The notes under the pieces are model-generated. The model did not search any database, was not told the DNA's origin, and saw only the letters and a list, made by a program, of their open reading frames with translations. The position numbers were made by a program, and so were the translations under genes. From NCBI RefSeq assembly GCF_900110145.1, contig NZ_FOCP01000020.1, positions 1 through 64,000 on the forward strand: DNA of 64,000 nucleotides, given 5' to 3'. Position 1 is the first letter of the stretch; the number at the start of each line of letters is the position of its first letter. This DNA comes from Nitrosomonas marina (lineage in GTDB: Bacteria > Pseudomonadota > Gammaproteobacteria > Burkholderiales > Nitrosomonadaceae). Of this stretch, positions 1 to 8,427 are shown in pieces.

Positions 1-74
1 CTAATAGCCGTATTGATGAGTTGTTGCCGTTAACGCCGGAATTTATCGAAGCATTAAAACAAGAAAAATTATAG
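1..74 (+). CDS. tnpC: IS66 transposase C-terminus (partial)
   Basis: Only the last 23 codons of the gene are in the window. The conserved RIDELLP tail and the terminal inverted repeat 7-21 bases downstream point to the IS66 TnpC transposase. The C-terminal tail carries no catalytic residues, so activity cannot be assessed. Confidence 0.6.
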   Translation, partial: NSRIDELLPLTPEFIEALKQEKL

Positions 75-95
75 ATGGTCGCGCCGGACGCTTAC
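1..95 (+). mobile_element. Right end of an IS66-family insertion sequence (partial)
   Basis: The window opens inside a reading frame on the plus strand whose last residues, RIDELLPLTPEFIEALKQ, stop at the TAG at 72-74. The RIDELLP motif is typical of the extreme C-terminus of IS66 transposases. Twenty bases further on, the sequence GCGCCGGACGCTTAC (81-95) reads GTAAGCGTCCGG on the other strand, which matches the usual start of IS66 terminal inverted repeats (GTAAGCG). The element therefore seems to end at 95, and AATTCTGG (96-103) would be the 8-bp target duplication. The left end lies outside the window, so intactness cannot be judged. Confidence 0.72.
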
Positions 96-373
96 AATTC
101 TGGTCTATTCCCAACAAGGTTAAGATTTTGCAGAGCCATTTCAATTTCGAAGGAATCGGCTTCCAGTTCGTCCCAGATAACGGTGGCACTTATTTCGTGA
201 GCGGTATCATTGCGACGGCCTCTAACATCATGGAGGTTGTCGCCGTTATTGATCATATTATTGTCGGAGGCGAAAGAGATTCTACCTCCTAAAGTTTTCG
301 AATACTTTTTTGGCATTCGTCCATGGTGCTTCTTGATTTCCCCTTCTAATGCCTCGTCAAGTATTGACGTCAT
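92..373 (-). CDS. Small HEPN-motif protein, 3' end truncated by the IS66 end
   Basis: The 93-residue ORF carries GRRNDTAHEIS near residues 52-62. The R-x4-H arrangement (R-N-D-T-A-H) is the signature of HEPN domains, many of which are RNases in toxin-antitoxin, abortive-infection or CRISPR-linked systems; others only bind RNA or nucleotides. Its stop codon TAA (92-94) lies inside the IS66 inverted repeat, so the insertion probably cut off the native C-terminus. There is no good ribosome binding site before the ATG, and an in-frame TGA (389-391) lies six codons upstream, so the N-terminus may also be damaged. No antitoxin partner is recognisable. It is probably a gene remnant; function is unknown. 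Confidence 0.4.
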   Translation of the reverse strand: MTSILDEALEGEIKKHHGRMPKKYSKTLGGRISFASDNNMINNGDNLHDVRGRRNDTAHEISATVIWDELEADSFEIEMALQNLNLVGNRPEL

Positions 374-388
374 TTTTATATACAGGAG

Positions 389-526
389 TCATGGAAGAAA
401 TTTTTCCAGTATCGGATTTTGGACCATGTCAGTGCCATCAAGATTTGAAGCAATTCTATAGTTACGCACAAAAACTTTTTCGATTAGAAACAGTCGCCAT
501 TCCTTAGCTATTGATTGGGCAGTCAT
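389..526 (-). pseudogene. 45-codon ORF in frame with the HEPN ORF, split from it by TGA
   Basis: From the ATG at 526 an open frame of 45 codons ends at TGA 391-389 and begins MTAQSIAKEWRLFLIEKVF. It lies in the same frame as the HEPN ORF downstream, separated by this stop and five codons. The simplest reading is one longer HEPN protein interrupted by a nonsense mutation; two small genes is the alternative. An overlapping plus-strand ORF of 38 codons (391-507, MEEIFPVSDFGPCQCHQ at its start, AGGAG two bases before the ATG) competes for the same DNA. Neither was recognised. Confidence 0.25.
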
Positions 527-567
527 TCGGTTCTTGAGTCCGCATAACTAGAATTAGACGTCCGGAA

Positions 568-587
568 TGACGCAATGTATTGCGTCA
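568..587. repeat. 20-bp near-perfect palindrome
   Basis: TGACGCAAT-GT-ATTGCGTCA: two 9-base arms are exactly complementary around a 2-base centre. It could be an operator-like protein binding site. It overlaps the end of the 12-codon ORF that starts at 623. Confidence 0.6.
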
Positions 588-878
588 AGCGTCAACAATG
601 ACATCTATAATGGCAAACTTCATGATATCTCCTTAAGTTTTATGGCATCTGGTCAATTTAGCTTTTATTTTAACAAACCGTGTTAGATCCACCAGAATTC
701 GAAATCCAGGATACATATCTATACTAACAGTTTGTCCCTGTTATCCCATCAAAGCGTATTATTCGTCGATACGTTTTTTCCAACGCCGCTCATCGATATA
801 TTGGAAGAATAAAATGTCAGATATTATTAGTTTTTTCTCCTAGAGAATGTTCAAGATCTCGACCTAGGAATGCAATAC

Positions 879-937
879 AAAATTGAACTCAAAAGCGGAA
901 CATACACACAGTATGTGAGCACTTTTAGTTCGATTTT
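879..937. repeat. 59-bp imperfect palindrome after batD
   Basis: AAAATTGAACTCAAAAG (879-895) pairs with CTTTTAGTTCGATTTT (922-937) with one bulge and one mismatch. Nested inside is a perfect CATAC-ACACA-GTATG hairpin (901-915). It lies about 40 bases after the batD stop, and read on the minus strand it ends in CAATTTT, so it may end the bat operon transcript. It could also be a small mobile palindrome. Confidence 0.5.
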
Positions 938-978
938 AACGCCGTAATGCACTCTTCAGTGAAATCTTGAACAGGTTC

Positions 979-2754
979 TTAGGAATACAATTCAGGCAAA
1001 GCACTGCCACCCCTGTCATCTTTTGACGCATGAACAGTTTTCGGCAATTCAGTAATCAGTTTCGCCAGTTCCTGCCCGTCCCAGTTTTCCTGGTTATTCT
1101 GATACAGCACACGATCCAGTTGCGTTAACGTTGCATCAATGGCCGGATCGTTCAGGCGCGATGAGAGTTCGTCAAGTCCTCTAGGCGGAGAATCGGGCCA
1201 GTGGCATGCAGCCCATTTGAGCAGAAGATGACGCGCCTGCTGCGGATTGTTTGACTGACAGGCGGCGAGAAACCGTTTTCTGGCCTGCCTGGCATTTTCA
1301 AGTTCTTCAAAGGGCGACTTTTCTGCGCCATTCGGCTGAAGCGGCATACGTTGCATACGGTGCACGCGCCAGAACAGGCCGAGTGTTATCAGCCACAGTG
1401 TAGCAAATAGCAACGCTAACCAGAACCAGCCGGAATCACCAACAGTCGGTGAACCCGTAAAACGGCCCGTTCGGTCTGCCGGAAACAGCTGGCCGCCGGC
1501 CTGTTCTGTGGATTGTCGTGCTGAACGATCCGGTCCATAGCCGACATCCGGCATGTTAGTCGCGGCATCCTGTTGTTGCCCGGCAGCCGGAAGCACTTCC
1601 ACCGTGCGTTCCGGCAGCTTAGCGACCTGTTCGCTGTCAGTGGCAGTGTCCCACCAGTGTAAGGTAAAGGCCGGAAGGGTATATTTTCCGGGTTGGGTCG
1701 GCATGTATGCCAGGCGCAGTGTTTTTTCTCCCTGGACTGTGCCCGACTGGTTTTGCGTGTTCGATTGCGCGCGGTCGGGATAGAGCTTGAAACCTTCGGG
1801 GTCTGTCAATTTTAATTCAGGCAGCTGTTCTCCTGTCACGCCCAGCGCTTTAATAGAAATATTGCGCGTAACCGGTTCGCCCATACTGATTTGACTGTTA
1901 TCAGGTTGCCAGGTTTCGTGCAGTTCAACGGCTTCGGCAGGCAGCCAGTAGGGTGATTTACTTTGGTCAGGACGCGGCCGAACATCCAGCGTAATCGCTT
2001 CTCCGCGCAACCGGACCGGACGGGTACTGGAAAAGAAGCGGTCAAAAAAAGGATCCTGTCGATTGGAGGTTTCCGGTATTTGTGCATTCAGGACCGCGGC
2101 CGGAATCACCAGTTTGCCACTGACCTGTGGAAAAACCACAAACTCACGCTCAATCACCGTGTAGCTTCGGCCATTACGCTGGGTTGTATACTCGCGATCT
2201 TCACCGAGCTTGCTCACCATCATGTTTTCATGTTCAGGTTCGCCCAAGCTGCCCTGCGCCAGATTGACAGCAAAAAATACCCGCTGGGTATACCGAACCA
2301 TTCCCTGCACGTAGGGATCGGTTTTGTCAACGCTGGTTTCCAGAAAAATCGGTGCAGCTGCATCGGGCTCATTGTCGGCAGACGCTGCTACCACCTGCAG
2401 GGTCAGTTCAGGCGTATATTCATTGTTAATATGCAACGGTGGAATGGTCAATTGACCGCTGCGCAGGGGAATCAGCGAAATCGTCCAGGTCGTGCGCGAA
2501 TCCATTTTGCCATTAATAATATTGACGCGGCTGCCACTCATGGTACCGGCGATTTCAAAATCCTGCTCCAATACACGCGTATCGGGCATAGCCGATATCT
2601 GACCTGCGGCCTCGATAATCAACCGTACAGTCTCACCCTCGGTTATGCGCTCGCGATCCAATTGTGCGGTCAACGCCGCAACAGCCTGTACAGGACCCAA
2701 TAGCAGGCAAAACAAAAACATGATGGAATGAAAGAAGTATTTAATATGACTCAT
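979..2754 (-). CDS. batD: BatD, Bat-system periplasmic protein
   Basis: BatD proteins are exported partners of the vWA proteins BatA and BatB. The start chosen is the ATG at 2754, giving 591 residues, because a clear signal peptide follows (hydrophobic stretch then AVA near residue 26) and because it forms an ATGA overlap with the stop of batB. An upstream in-frame start at 2835 would put the signal peptide inside the protein and overlap batB by 85 bases. After about 415 residues of beta-rich BatD repeats comes a membrane helix (about 443-462) and a 129-residue C-terminal soluble tail. The exact function of Bat proteins is unsettled; aerotolerance and envelope stress roles have been proposed. 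Confidence 0.88.
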   Translation of the reverse strand: MSHIKYFFHSIMFLFCLLLGPVQAVAALTAQLDRERITEGETVRLIIEAAGQISAMPDTRVLEQDFEIAGTMSGSRVNIINGKMDSRTTWTISLIPLRSGQLTIPPLHINNEYTPELTLQVVAASADNEPDAAAPIFLETSVDKTDPYVQGMVRYTQRVFFAVNLAQGSLGEPEHENMMVSKLGEDREYTTQRNGRSYTVIEREFVVFPQVSGKLVIPAAVLNAQIPETSNRQDPFFDRFFSSTRPVRLRGEAITLDVRPRPDQSKSPYWLPAEAVELHETWQPDNSQISMGEPVTRNISIKALGVTGEQLPELKLTDPEGFKLYPDRAQSNTQNQSGTVQGEKTLRLAYMPTQPGKYTLPAFTLHWWDTATDSEQVAKLPERTVEVLPAAGQQQDAATNMPDVGYGPDRSARQSTEQAGGQLFPADRTGRFTGSPTVGDSGWFWLALLFATLWLITLGLFWRVHRMQRMPLQPNGAEKSPFEELENARQARKRFLAACQSNNPQQARHLLLKWAACHWPDSPPRGLDELSSRLNDPAIDATLTQLDRVLYQNNQENWDGQELAKLITELPKTVHASKDDRGGSALPELYS

Positions 2755-4535
2755 CTCTGTCTTCGCTGATGATGTTCCAACATGAATTTTCGGCGCAGCA
2801 GGCCGGCAGGGTCCTCGGGAATCTGCCGAAGCCACTGTTCCAGCGCCAGCTCTTCCTCGCTTGACAGCGGCTCATTCTCATCGGCCCTGTCATCATGGAC
2901 TGACGCATTCGACTGATTAACTTGCTGATCTTCCGGGTATTGATCGTCATGATCTGATTGCACCGCATCAGTGGGTTGCGACTCGCGTTGCCCATCATCA
3001 GCATGCAACTCGCTGCTATCACCATTAGCCTCGTTATTGTCGTTTTTCGCTTCGTCTTCAGTCTGCGTCATGTTGTCTTGTTTAGAATCACTTTCTGAGC
3101 CATTCTCTTCATTGCGCTCATCGCCGCTTTCCTTTTTATCCTCTCCTTTTTCATCCTGTTCGCTTTCATCATTTTGATGCGCCGGTTCATCGTCTAGTTG
3201 CTGGTCTTGCAACAGTTTCTCCAGCAATTCTAGATTGGCTTTTGCGTCTTCATGCGCAGGATTTTCCTGTAATACTTCGCGATAGGCATTCATGGCCCGC
3301 TCAATCTCGCCCGCGCGCGCAAGTGCATTGCCCTGGTTATAAAGTGCATCAGGATCATCCGACTCGGCAAACGCTTTTGCGGCTGCTTCAAATTCACCAG
3401 CTTCGTATAACGCCGTACCGCGCCAGTTCGGGTCTCGAAACTGCTGCGCGGCGGTCTGCGGATCGCCCTGCTGCAGATATCTGTACGCCTGTTGATCAGC
3501 TCGTAGCCATAAATCCTGCCAGCCAAAGGCGTGACCAGGCGGTGGTGCAACGAAAAATAACGCATACCCCAGCAACCAGCCCCGCCGGAATGATACAGCG
3601 GCCAGTAATACAATAACAGGCAACAGCCAGACTCCACTCTCCACCCAACGCTCGACACCGCCAGCGCCGTCTGACATTTGCTCAAAATCACCTGCAGAGG
3701 ATACTTCCACTAACAAACGGTTCAAATCCCGGTCATCGGTCGTCAGCCTGCTGAATGCGCCACCGCCGGCGCGTGCAAGTTCCTGGAGCGGTGACGGATC
3801 AAAGCGAATTACTTCGGTTATGCCATCACGCACAATCGCACCTCCCAGTTCGCTGCCGATACCCAGCACGGAAAGTGTGTGCCCCTGGTCATGTAATTCC
3901 CTCGCCTGAGACAGGGCCGCTGCCGGATCCTCAATACCGTCGGTAATTAATAGCAATTCACCTGCGCGAATGCCTTTCAGATTCAGCAATTCCATCGCCA
4001 TCTGCAAAGCCGGTGCAGCATAATCACCACTTACCGGCATGATATCCGTCCGCAGTGCCGTAACCAGATTCTGAATGGTTCTGGTATCCTCGGTAAGCGG
4101 TGTAACAATATGTGGCTCACCGGCAAATACGACTATACCGGTACGCCCTTCCCTGGAGCGGTCAAGTATATCCATGATCTTAAAACGCGCACGCTCCAGA
4201 CGCGAGGGTGCCAGATCGCGCGCGTCCATCGACGGTGACAAATCGAGTATTAGAATCCGCGATAATTGTGCTTGCCACACAGCCTCGGGCTGGCGTTCCC
4301 ACACCGGACCAGCAAGTGCGCAGACGGTCAACACCCAGCCCGCGGCAAGTATCAACAATGGCAAACGCGCCGATCGGCCAGGCTTCTCCAGCCACAAACC
4401 GGACAGCAGTTGCCGGTCAATGACCCTTCGCCAGGCTTCACCGGCCGACTGCCTGCGCCAGAGCAATATGAGCAGCCATATGACCGGTATCAACGCCAGG
4501 AACCATAATGGACGTAAGAAATGAAATTCGTTCAT
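2751..4535 (-). CDS. batB: BatB-type vWA protein fused to a TPR (BatC-like) region
   Basis: The ATG at 4535 gives 594 residues; a GTG at 4565 (16-base overlap with batA) is the alternative. Two N-terminal membrane helices (about 8-25 and 58-79) are followed by a vWA domain with the MIDAS motif DLSPSM (about 97-102), a further membrane segment pair (about 312-345), TPR-like repeats (about 375-450), and then roughly 110 residues dominated by Asp, Glu, Gln, Asn and Ser. In many bacteria the vWA protein BatB and the TPR protein BatC are separate; here they are one chain. The acidic tail is predicted to be disordered. The protein is membrane-anchored and probably a metal-dependent protein-interaction hub acting with BatA, BatD and MoxR. 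Confidence 0.87.
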   Translation of the reverse strand: MNEFHFLRPLWFLALIPVIWLLILLWRRQSAGEAWRRVIDRQLLSGLWLEKPGRSARLPLLILAAGWVLTVCALAGPVWERQPEAVWQAQLSRILILDLSPSMDARDLAPSRLERARFKIMDILDRSREGRTGIVVFAGEPHIVTPLTEDTRTIQNLVTALRTDIMPVSGDYAAPALQMAMELLNLKGIRAGELLLITDGIEDPAAALSQARELHDQGHTLSVLGIGSELGGAIVRDGITEVIRFDPSPLQELARAGGGAFSRLTTDDRDLNRLLVEVSSAGDFEQMSDGAGGVERWVESGVWLLPVIVLLAAVSFRRGWLLGYALFFVAPPPGHAFGWQDLWLRADQQAYRYLQQGDPQTAAQQFRDPNWRGTALYEAGEFEAAAKAFAESDDPDALYNQGNALARAGEIERAMNAYREVLQENPAHEDAKANLELLEKLLQDQQLDDEPAHQNDESEQDEKGEDKKESGDERNEENGSESDSKQDNMTQTEDEAKNDNNEANGDSSELHADDGQRESQPTDAVQSDHDDQYPEDQQVNQSNASVHDDRADENEPLSSEEELALEQWLRQIPEDPAGLLRRKFMLEHHQRRQR

Positions 4536-4549
4536 AACATAAACGGGGT

Positions 4550-5533
4550 TTATTTCATTCTCCACATGTATTGTACGAGCAAAAAACTCATTAACAGTGC
4601 GAGACCGAGTGGCCAGACAAAAAGTTCAGATGTGGGGCGAACGAGACGACCACCTTCCATCGTAGGTTCGAGGCGGTCCAGCTGACGGTAGATATCCTGA
4701 AGCGTATCCCGGTCGGTAGCGCGAAAATACTTTCCGCCTGTCAAGTCGGCAATCATTTGCAACGTCGCTTCGTCCAGATCTGACGCAGGATTTACCATAC
4801 GCATACCAAACAGGGTCTGCATCTCGTGCGCTTCGCCGCCCACACCAATGGTGTAAATACGCAACCCCTGTAGTTGGGCAAGCTCGGCGGCTTTGCGCGG
4901 CTGCACATGACCTGCGTTATTGGCGCCATCGGTCAGCAGCACCAGGACAGCATCTTCGGCATCATGCCGCAAACCTTTCAGATGCTTGATCGCCATGCCG
5001 ATAGCATCACCGATCGCTGTTTCGCGTCCGGCTATACCGATTGCGGTACCCTGCAGCAGGTTTGCCACGGTTGCGTGATCGAACGTCAGCGGCGTCTGCA
5101 GATAAGCCTCGCTGCCAAACAGAATCAATCCGATACGGTCCCCCTCGCGGCGACGGATGAAGTCACCGGCCACCTGTTTGACGACATCCATACGGTTGGC
5201 ATGCCCATCACCCATATCAGCAATCTCCATACTGCCGGACACATCGACAGCCAGAATCAAATCGCGCCCAGTCTCGGGAAGTTCAGTTTCCTCACCAATC
5301 CATTGCGGCCTGGCCGCAGCAGTGACCAGCAGCAGCCAGCATATGAACAGCCCCCACAAGCGTGGCGAACGTATCGACTGTCGGCGCGTTTCAGCAAAAC
5401 CGTCTGAAATGGAGCCGGCAAACGGTGCAAATAAAATACCCCGATTAACGCTTATAGCAGGCGGCAGATAATGCCTGAGAAGCCAGGGCAACGGTAAACA
5501 CAGAAACATCCAAGGCCATGCAAATTCAAACAT
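4550..5533 (-). CDS. batA: BatA, membrane-anchored vWA protein
   Basis: This 327-residue protein has N-terminal membrane helices (about 6-20 and 58-76), a vWA domain starting with the complete MIDAS motif DVSGSM (about 91-96), and a C-terminal helix (about 304-324). That is the standard BatA layout, with the vWA domain between helices. It begins three bases after the DUF4381 gene and ends just before batB, so it is cotranscribed. In related systems the AAA+ protein MoxR acts on such vWA partners. BatA and BatB here are paralogues with different MIDAS spellings. Confidence 0.9.
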   Translation of the reverse strand: MFEFAWPWMFLCLPLPWLLRHYLPPAISVNRGILFAPFAGSISDGFAETRRQSIRSPRLWGLFICWLLLVTAAARPQWIGEETELPETGRDLILAVDVSGSMEIADMGDGHANRMDVVKQVAGDFIRRREGDRIGLILFGSEAYLQTPLTFDHATVANLLQGTAIGIAGRETAIGDAIGMAIKHLKGLRHDAEDAVLVLLTDGANNAGHVQPRKAAELAQLQGLRIYTIGVGGEAHEMQTLFGMRMVNPASDLDEATLQMIADLTGGKYFRATDRDTLQDIYRQLDRLEPTMEGGRLVRPTSELFVWPLGLALLMSFLLVQYMWRMK

Positions 5534-5536
5534 CCT

Positions 5537-5992
5537 TCACTTTTTTGGCAGGTTCGTTTTAATCCACTGACGCGCCAGATCGATCAGTTCATCCAGATCA
5601 GCGTGCACCTCTTGATATGGGCCTGATAACAGCAAACGGCCGGGGCCGTTGGAAAACCGCCCGTTGCCACCATTGTTATCAAGAAAAACAAGCCAGGACT
5701 GGCCGGATAGCCCTGCTACTTCTTTTGCAGACCAGCAGACCAGTGCATACCGTTTCAGCAGCTGATTCAAACGCGAGACAGGCTGATTCACATCATGCCG
5801 GTTACCAGCCAGCCATTTCAGTTCATAAAGCGCTGCACGCTGTGCGACCCGTTTTTTTCTGTATCGGTAAATCAAAATACCGCACACTGTTAACAGCAAC
5901 ACGGCAATCCACCAGCCCGGCGCAGGCGGCCACCAGCTGACAGGCACGGGCGTATGCAGTGGACGCAGTGCTGCAAGTGGATCTTCAATCAT
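5537..5992 (-). CDS. DUF4381 small membrane protein of the MoxR/Bat cluster
   Basis: This 151-residue protein has one membrane helix (about residues 27-43, after a Pro/Trp-rich PVSWWPPAPGWW stretch) followed by Arg/Lys residues and a cytoplasmic helical tail. Pro/Trp-rich starts with a single helix characterise DUF4381 proteins, which lie between DUF58 and BatA genes. The start overlaps the end of the DUF58 gene by 8 bases, indicating translational coupling. Its biochemical role is not known; by position it is probably an assembly factor for the vWA complex. Confidence 0.85.
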   Translation of the reverse strand: MIEDPLAALRPLHTPVPVSWWPPAPGWWIAVLLLTVCGILIYRYRKKRVAQRAALYELKWLAGNRHDVNQPVSRLNQLLKRYALVCWSAKEVAGLSGQSWLVFLDNNGGNGRFSNGPGRLLLSGPYQEVHADLDELIDLARQWIKTNLPKK

Positions 5993-6902
5993 TGGTTTTA
6001 TTCTGCCGGGCCAAACCCGAACGCAAAGCAGGAACCATAGGGTCGGTCGTGGCGATTTTCATAAAGTGAATGGCATGGCGCGCACAGACGCTGCGGATTT
6101 TTTCACAATGCAACTGAAATTGTCTCTGCCACTGTCCGAAAGCAGCCTCACGGCCTGTATCGACAGTCATATAATGCCGGCTGGTACCAAGGTGATACAA
6201 GCCCGGTGGCGGAGGCGTTGCTTCCAGTGGATCGTAAAGTAATGCACCAATCACATCATTATGACGCACCAAGGCGCTCAGGTATTTCTCAGCACTGTTT
6301 CCAAGCTCCCTGAAATCACTGAAAATGACAACCATGCTGCCTGGCAGAACAATCCGAACCATCCGGGCGAGTGCGTCGTCCAGACGACCAGTTCTCATAT
6401 CCCCCGGTCTTGAAGGCTGTAATTGTACCATCGCTTTCAGCATCGATAACAATCCAACCTCGCGTGTGGCCGGAAAAATTTCGCGATGCCCGTCTGCCGC
6501 CTGAACAATACCGCCAACACGGTCACCCGCATTGACGGCAGCCCAGCCAAGTAATGCACATAACCTGCCCGCAAGTACAGATTTGTATTGCACGCGACTG
6601 CCAAAAAACATACCCGGATGCAGATCAACGAGAAACAGCACCGGACGTTCGCGTTCTTCACGAAACAGTTTGGTATGCGGACGACCGCGCCGGGCGGTTA
6701 CACGCCAGTCAATGGTTCGTGCATCATCACCGGCCTGGTATGCGCGCACTTCATCAAATTCCATACCCCTGCCATGATAAACAGAAAGATAACCGCCCGC
6801 CTGCCTCGACAAAACGCGTCTGCGCGCACCGAGTTCCAGGCCTCGTGCAGCTGCACGCATGCGAATCAGGTTTTTTAGTTCCAGGGTAACGCCTTCGCTC
6901 AT
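5985..6902 (-). CDS. DUF58 protein of the MoxR/Bat cluster
   Basis: The 305-residue protein carries the DUF58 signature around FDEVRAYQAGDDARTIDWR (about residues 49-67) and continues into a vWA-like fold with VLFLVDLHPGM in place of a full MIDAS. DUF58 proteins are regularly encoded next to moxR and are thought to be cytoplasmic partners of the MoxR ATPase. The start forms an ATGA overlap with the moxR stop, and the end overlaps the DUF4381 gene by 8 bases. No membrane helices are seen. Confidence 0.9.
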   Translation of the reverse strand: MSEGVTLELKNLIRMRAAARGLELGARRRVLSRQAGGYLSVYHGRGMEFDEVRAYQAGDDARTIDWRVTARRGRPHTKLFREERERPVLFLVDLHPGMFFGSRVQYKSVLAGRLCALLGWAAVNAGDRVGGIVQAADGHREIFPATREVGLLSMLKAMVQLQPSRPGDMRTGRLDDALARMVRIVLPGSMVVIFSDFRELGNSAEKYLSALVRHNDVIGALLYDPLEATPPPPGLYHLGTSRHYMTVDTGREAAFGQWQRQFQLHCEKIRSVCARHAIHFMKIATTDPMVPALRSGLARQNKTND

Positions 6903-7882
6903 GGTGCTGGCACACTGGCTAATATGTGGTCAATACATTGTTGAGCAGTGATACCTTCCGCTTCCGCCTCATAATTAAGCAAAATCCGGTGGCGTAGCGC
7001 ATCTGGTGCAACATTTTGCACATCCTCAGGTGTCACAAAATCACGCCCTGCCAACCAGGCCATAGAGCGCGCTGCTCGCTCTATAGCAATCGCACCGCGG
7101 GGGCTCGCACCCCAGCGTATCCAGCTGGACAATTCCTGTCCGTATTGACCGGGATTTCGCGTTGTCTCGATGATCTCCACGATATAATCCTCCACGGCCT
7201 CGGCCAGATGCAACTGCATAATTTCACGCCGGGCAGTAAAAATCTGTTTCTGCGTTACTTTTCGAAGCTCAAGAGGCATTTTATGGTCCAGCGCGCAAAG
7301 TGCCTCATGCCGAACTACTTGCAGAATTTTCCGGCTGGCGTGTTTGTCCGGATAGCCAACACGCACGTGCAGCAGGAAACGGTCGAGTTGCGCTTCTGGC
7401 AACGGATAGGTTCCTTCCTGTTCAATCGGGTTCTGCGTAGCCATTACCAGAAATAGCGGCGGCAACGGATAGCTGTTCGCGCCGACAGTAACCTGCCGCT
7501 CTTCCATCGCTTCAAGCAGGGCAGATTGTACCTTGGCAGGTGCACGGTTAATTTCGTCAGCGAGAATCACATTATGAAACATGGGCCCTTCGTTGAAGGA
7601 AAAACTGCCGGTTTCTGGATGATAAACATCACTGCCAGTCAAATCAGCCGGTAATAAATCAGGTGTAAACTGGATACGGTGAAAATCCGCCTCAAGACCA
7701 CGGGCAAGCGATTTAATCGCACGTGTTTTGGCAAGTCCAGGCGCTCCCTCCAGTAGCAGGTGACCGTCACATAATAATGTCAGCAGCAACCGTTGTACCA
7801 GCACCTGCTGTCCGACAATCTGCTGTTCGAGTTCGCGGGAAAGCTGTGTAAACGCTTTTCTGTGAATATTTTCAGAACTCAT
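6899..7882 (-). CDS. moxR: MoxR-family AAA+ ATPase
   Basis: A 327-residue AAA_3 protein with Walker A GAPGLAKT (about residues 40-47), a Walker B/sensor stretch ILADEINRAPAKVQSALLEA and the sensor motif ATQNPIEQEGTYPLPEAQLD, all typical of MoxR. MoxR ATPases act as chaperones that help mature or insert cofactors into vWA-linked complexes. It is the first gene of a six-gene overlapping operon (moxR, DUF58, DUF4381, batA, batB, batD). Nearly 960 bases without a confident gene lie upstream and must hold the operon promoter, but no clear -35/-10 pair was found. Confidence 0.93.
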   Translation of the reverse strand: MSSENIHRKAFTQLSRELEQQIVGQQVLVQRLLLTLLCDGHLLLEGAPGLAKTRAIKSLARGLEADFHRIQFTPDLLPADLTGSDVYHPETGSFSFNEGPMFHNVILADEINRAPAKVQSALLEAMEERQVTVGANSYPLPPLFLVMATQNPIEQEGTYPLPEAQLDRFLLHVRVGYPDKHASRKILQVVRHEALCALDHKMPLELRKVTQKQIFTARREIMQLHLAEAVEDYIVEIIETTRNPGQYGQELSSWIRWGASPRGAIAIERAARSMAWLAGRDFVTPEDVQNVAPDALRHRILLNYEAEAEGITAQQCIDHILASVPAP

Positions 7883-8427
7883 TTTGATGCATGCTTACAG
7901 TTTTCGATGAATCAATCATAATGTATCCCAAGCAAATACCATGGCAGGGCGTTATTGTACGAAACAATCTCTTGATGTGTAAAAATCTCTCTGTCTTGCC
8001 ATCAACATTCCGACAATCAAGTCTTGCAGCACAAAGTGACTCGCTGTTTTCTTTTTTTGCGTAATAATGTATTTTTAATCATGCGTTTATCGATACATCT
8101 TTTACCTTTTTTAATAGATAACAAATCGTACTATTACATTACACTTAACCAGTGACTATGGTTAAAAGTCTGTAAGGAGTGAACAAACTCACCACATCAC
8201 TCCATATTTTATACACACATGAGTTTCAAGCGTCATAACCTGCGTTTTCAAACGAGAAGTATTCCTTTGAGAAATACCCTTTGAGAACAAGTTTCAAATC
8301 AGGTTCACAGATTTTGTAAACATAGCGTATCTGTTATAGCAATTGCTTTCGGATTTTTTGTTAACCCAACCTGTCAAACACTTTGCAGCATTGACCTAAT
8401 AAATAGTACGTCCGGGAAGTTTAGTTC

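Larger units (their letters stand above)
374..978. other. 605-bp region without a confident gene
   Basis: Besides the doubtful ORFs at 389-526, a very short minus-strand ORF of 12 codons (623-585, MKFAIIDVIVDA) is preceded by a consensus ribosome binding site (AAGGAGATATC then ATG). This suggests the intact start of a gene whose body has been lost. Two inverted repeats are present (568-587 and 879-937). Nothing else recognisable was seen up to the end of batD at 979. Confidence 0.4.

Noticed and set aside
1963-2703. 246-codon plus-strand ORF opposite batD
   Set aside because: It is fully antisense to a well-supported gene, has no recognisable motif and no ribosome site; it is a shadow of the GC-rich codons of batD.
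3290-3691. 133-codon minus-strand ORF inside batB in another frame
   Set aside because: It lies wholly within the batB frame region and resembles nothing; the overlapping vWA-TPR protein explains the sequence.
8263-8287. Short direct repeats as a CRISPR or binding array
   Set aside because: Only two copies of a 10-base repeat are present, too few and too short for an array.
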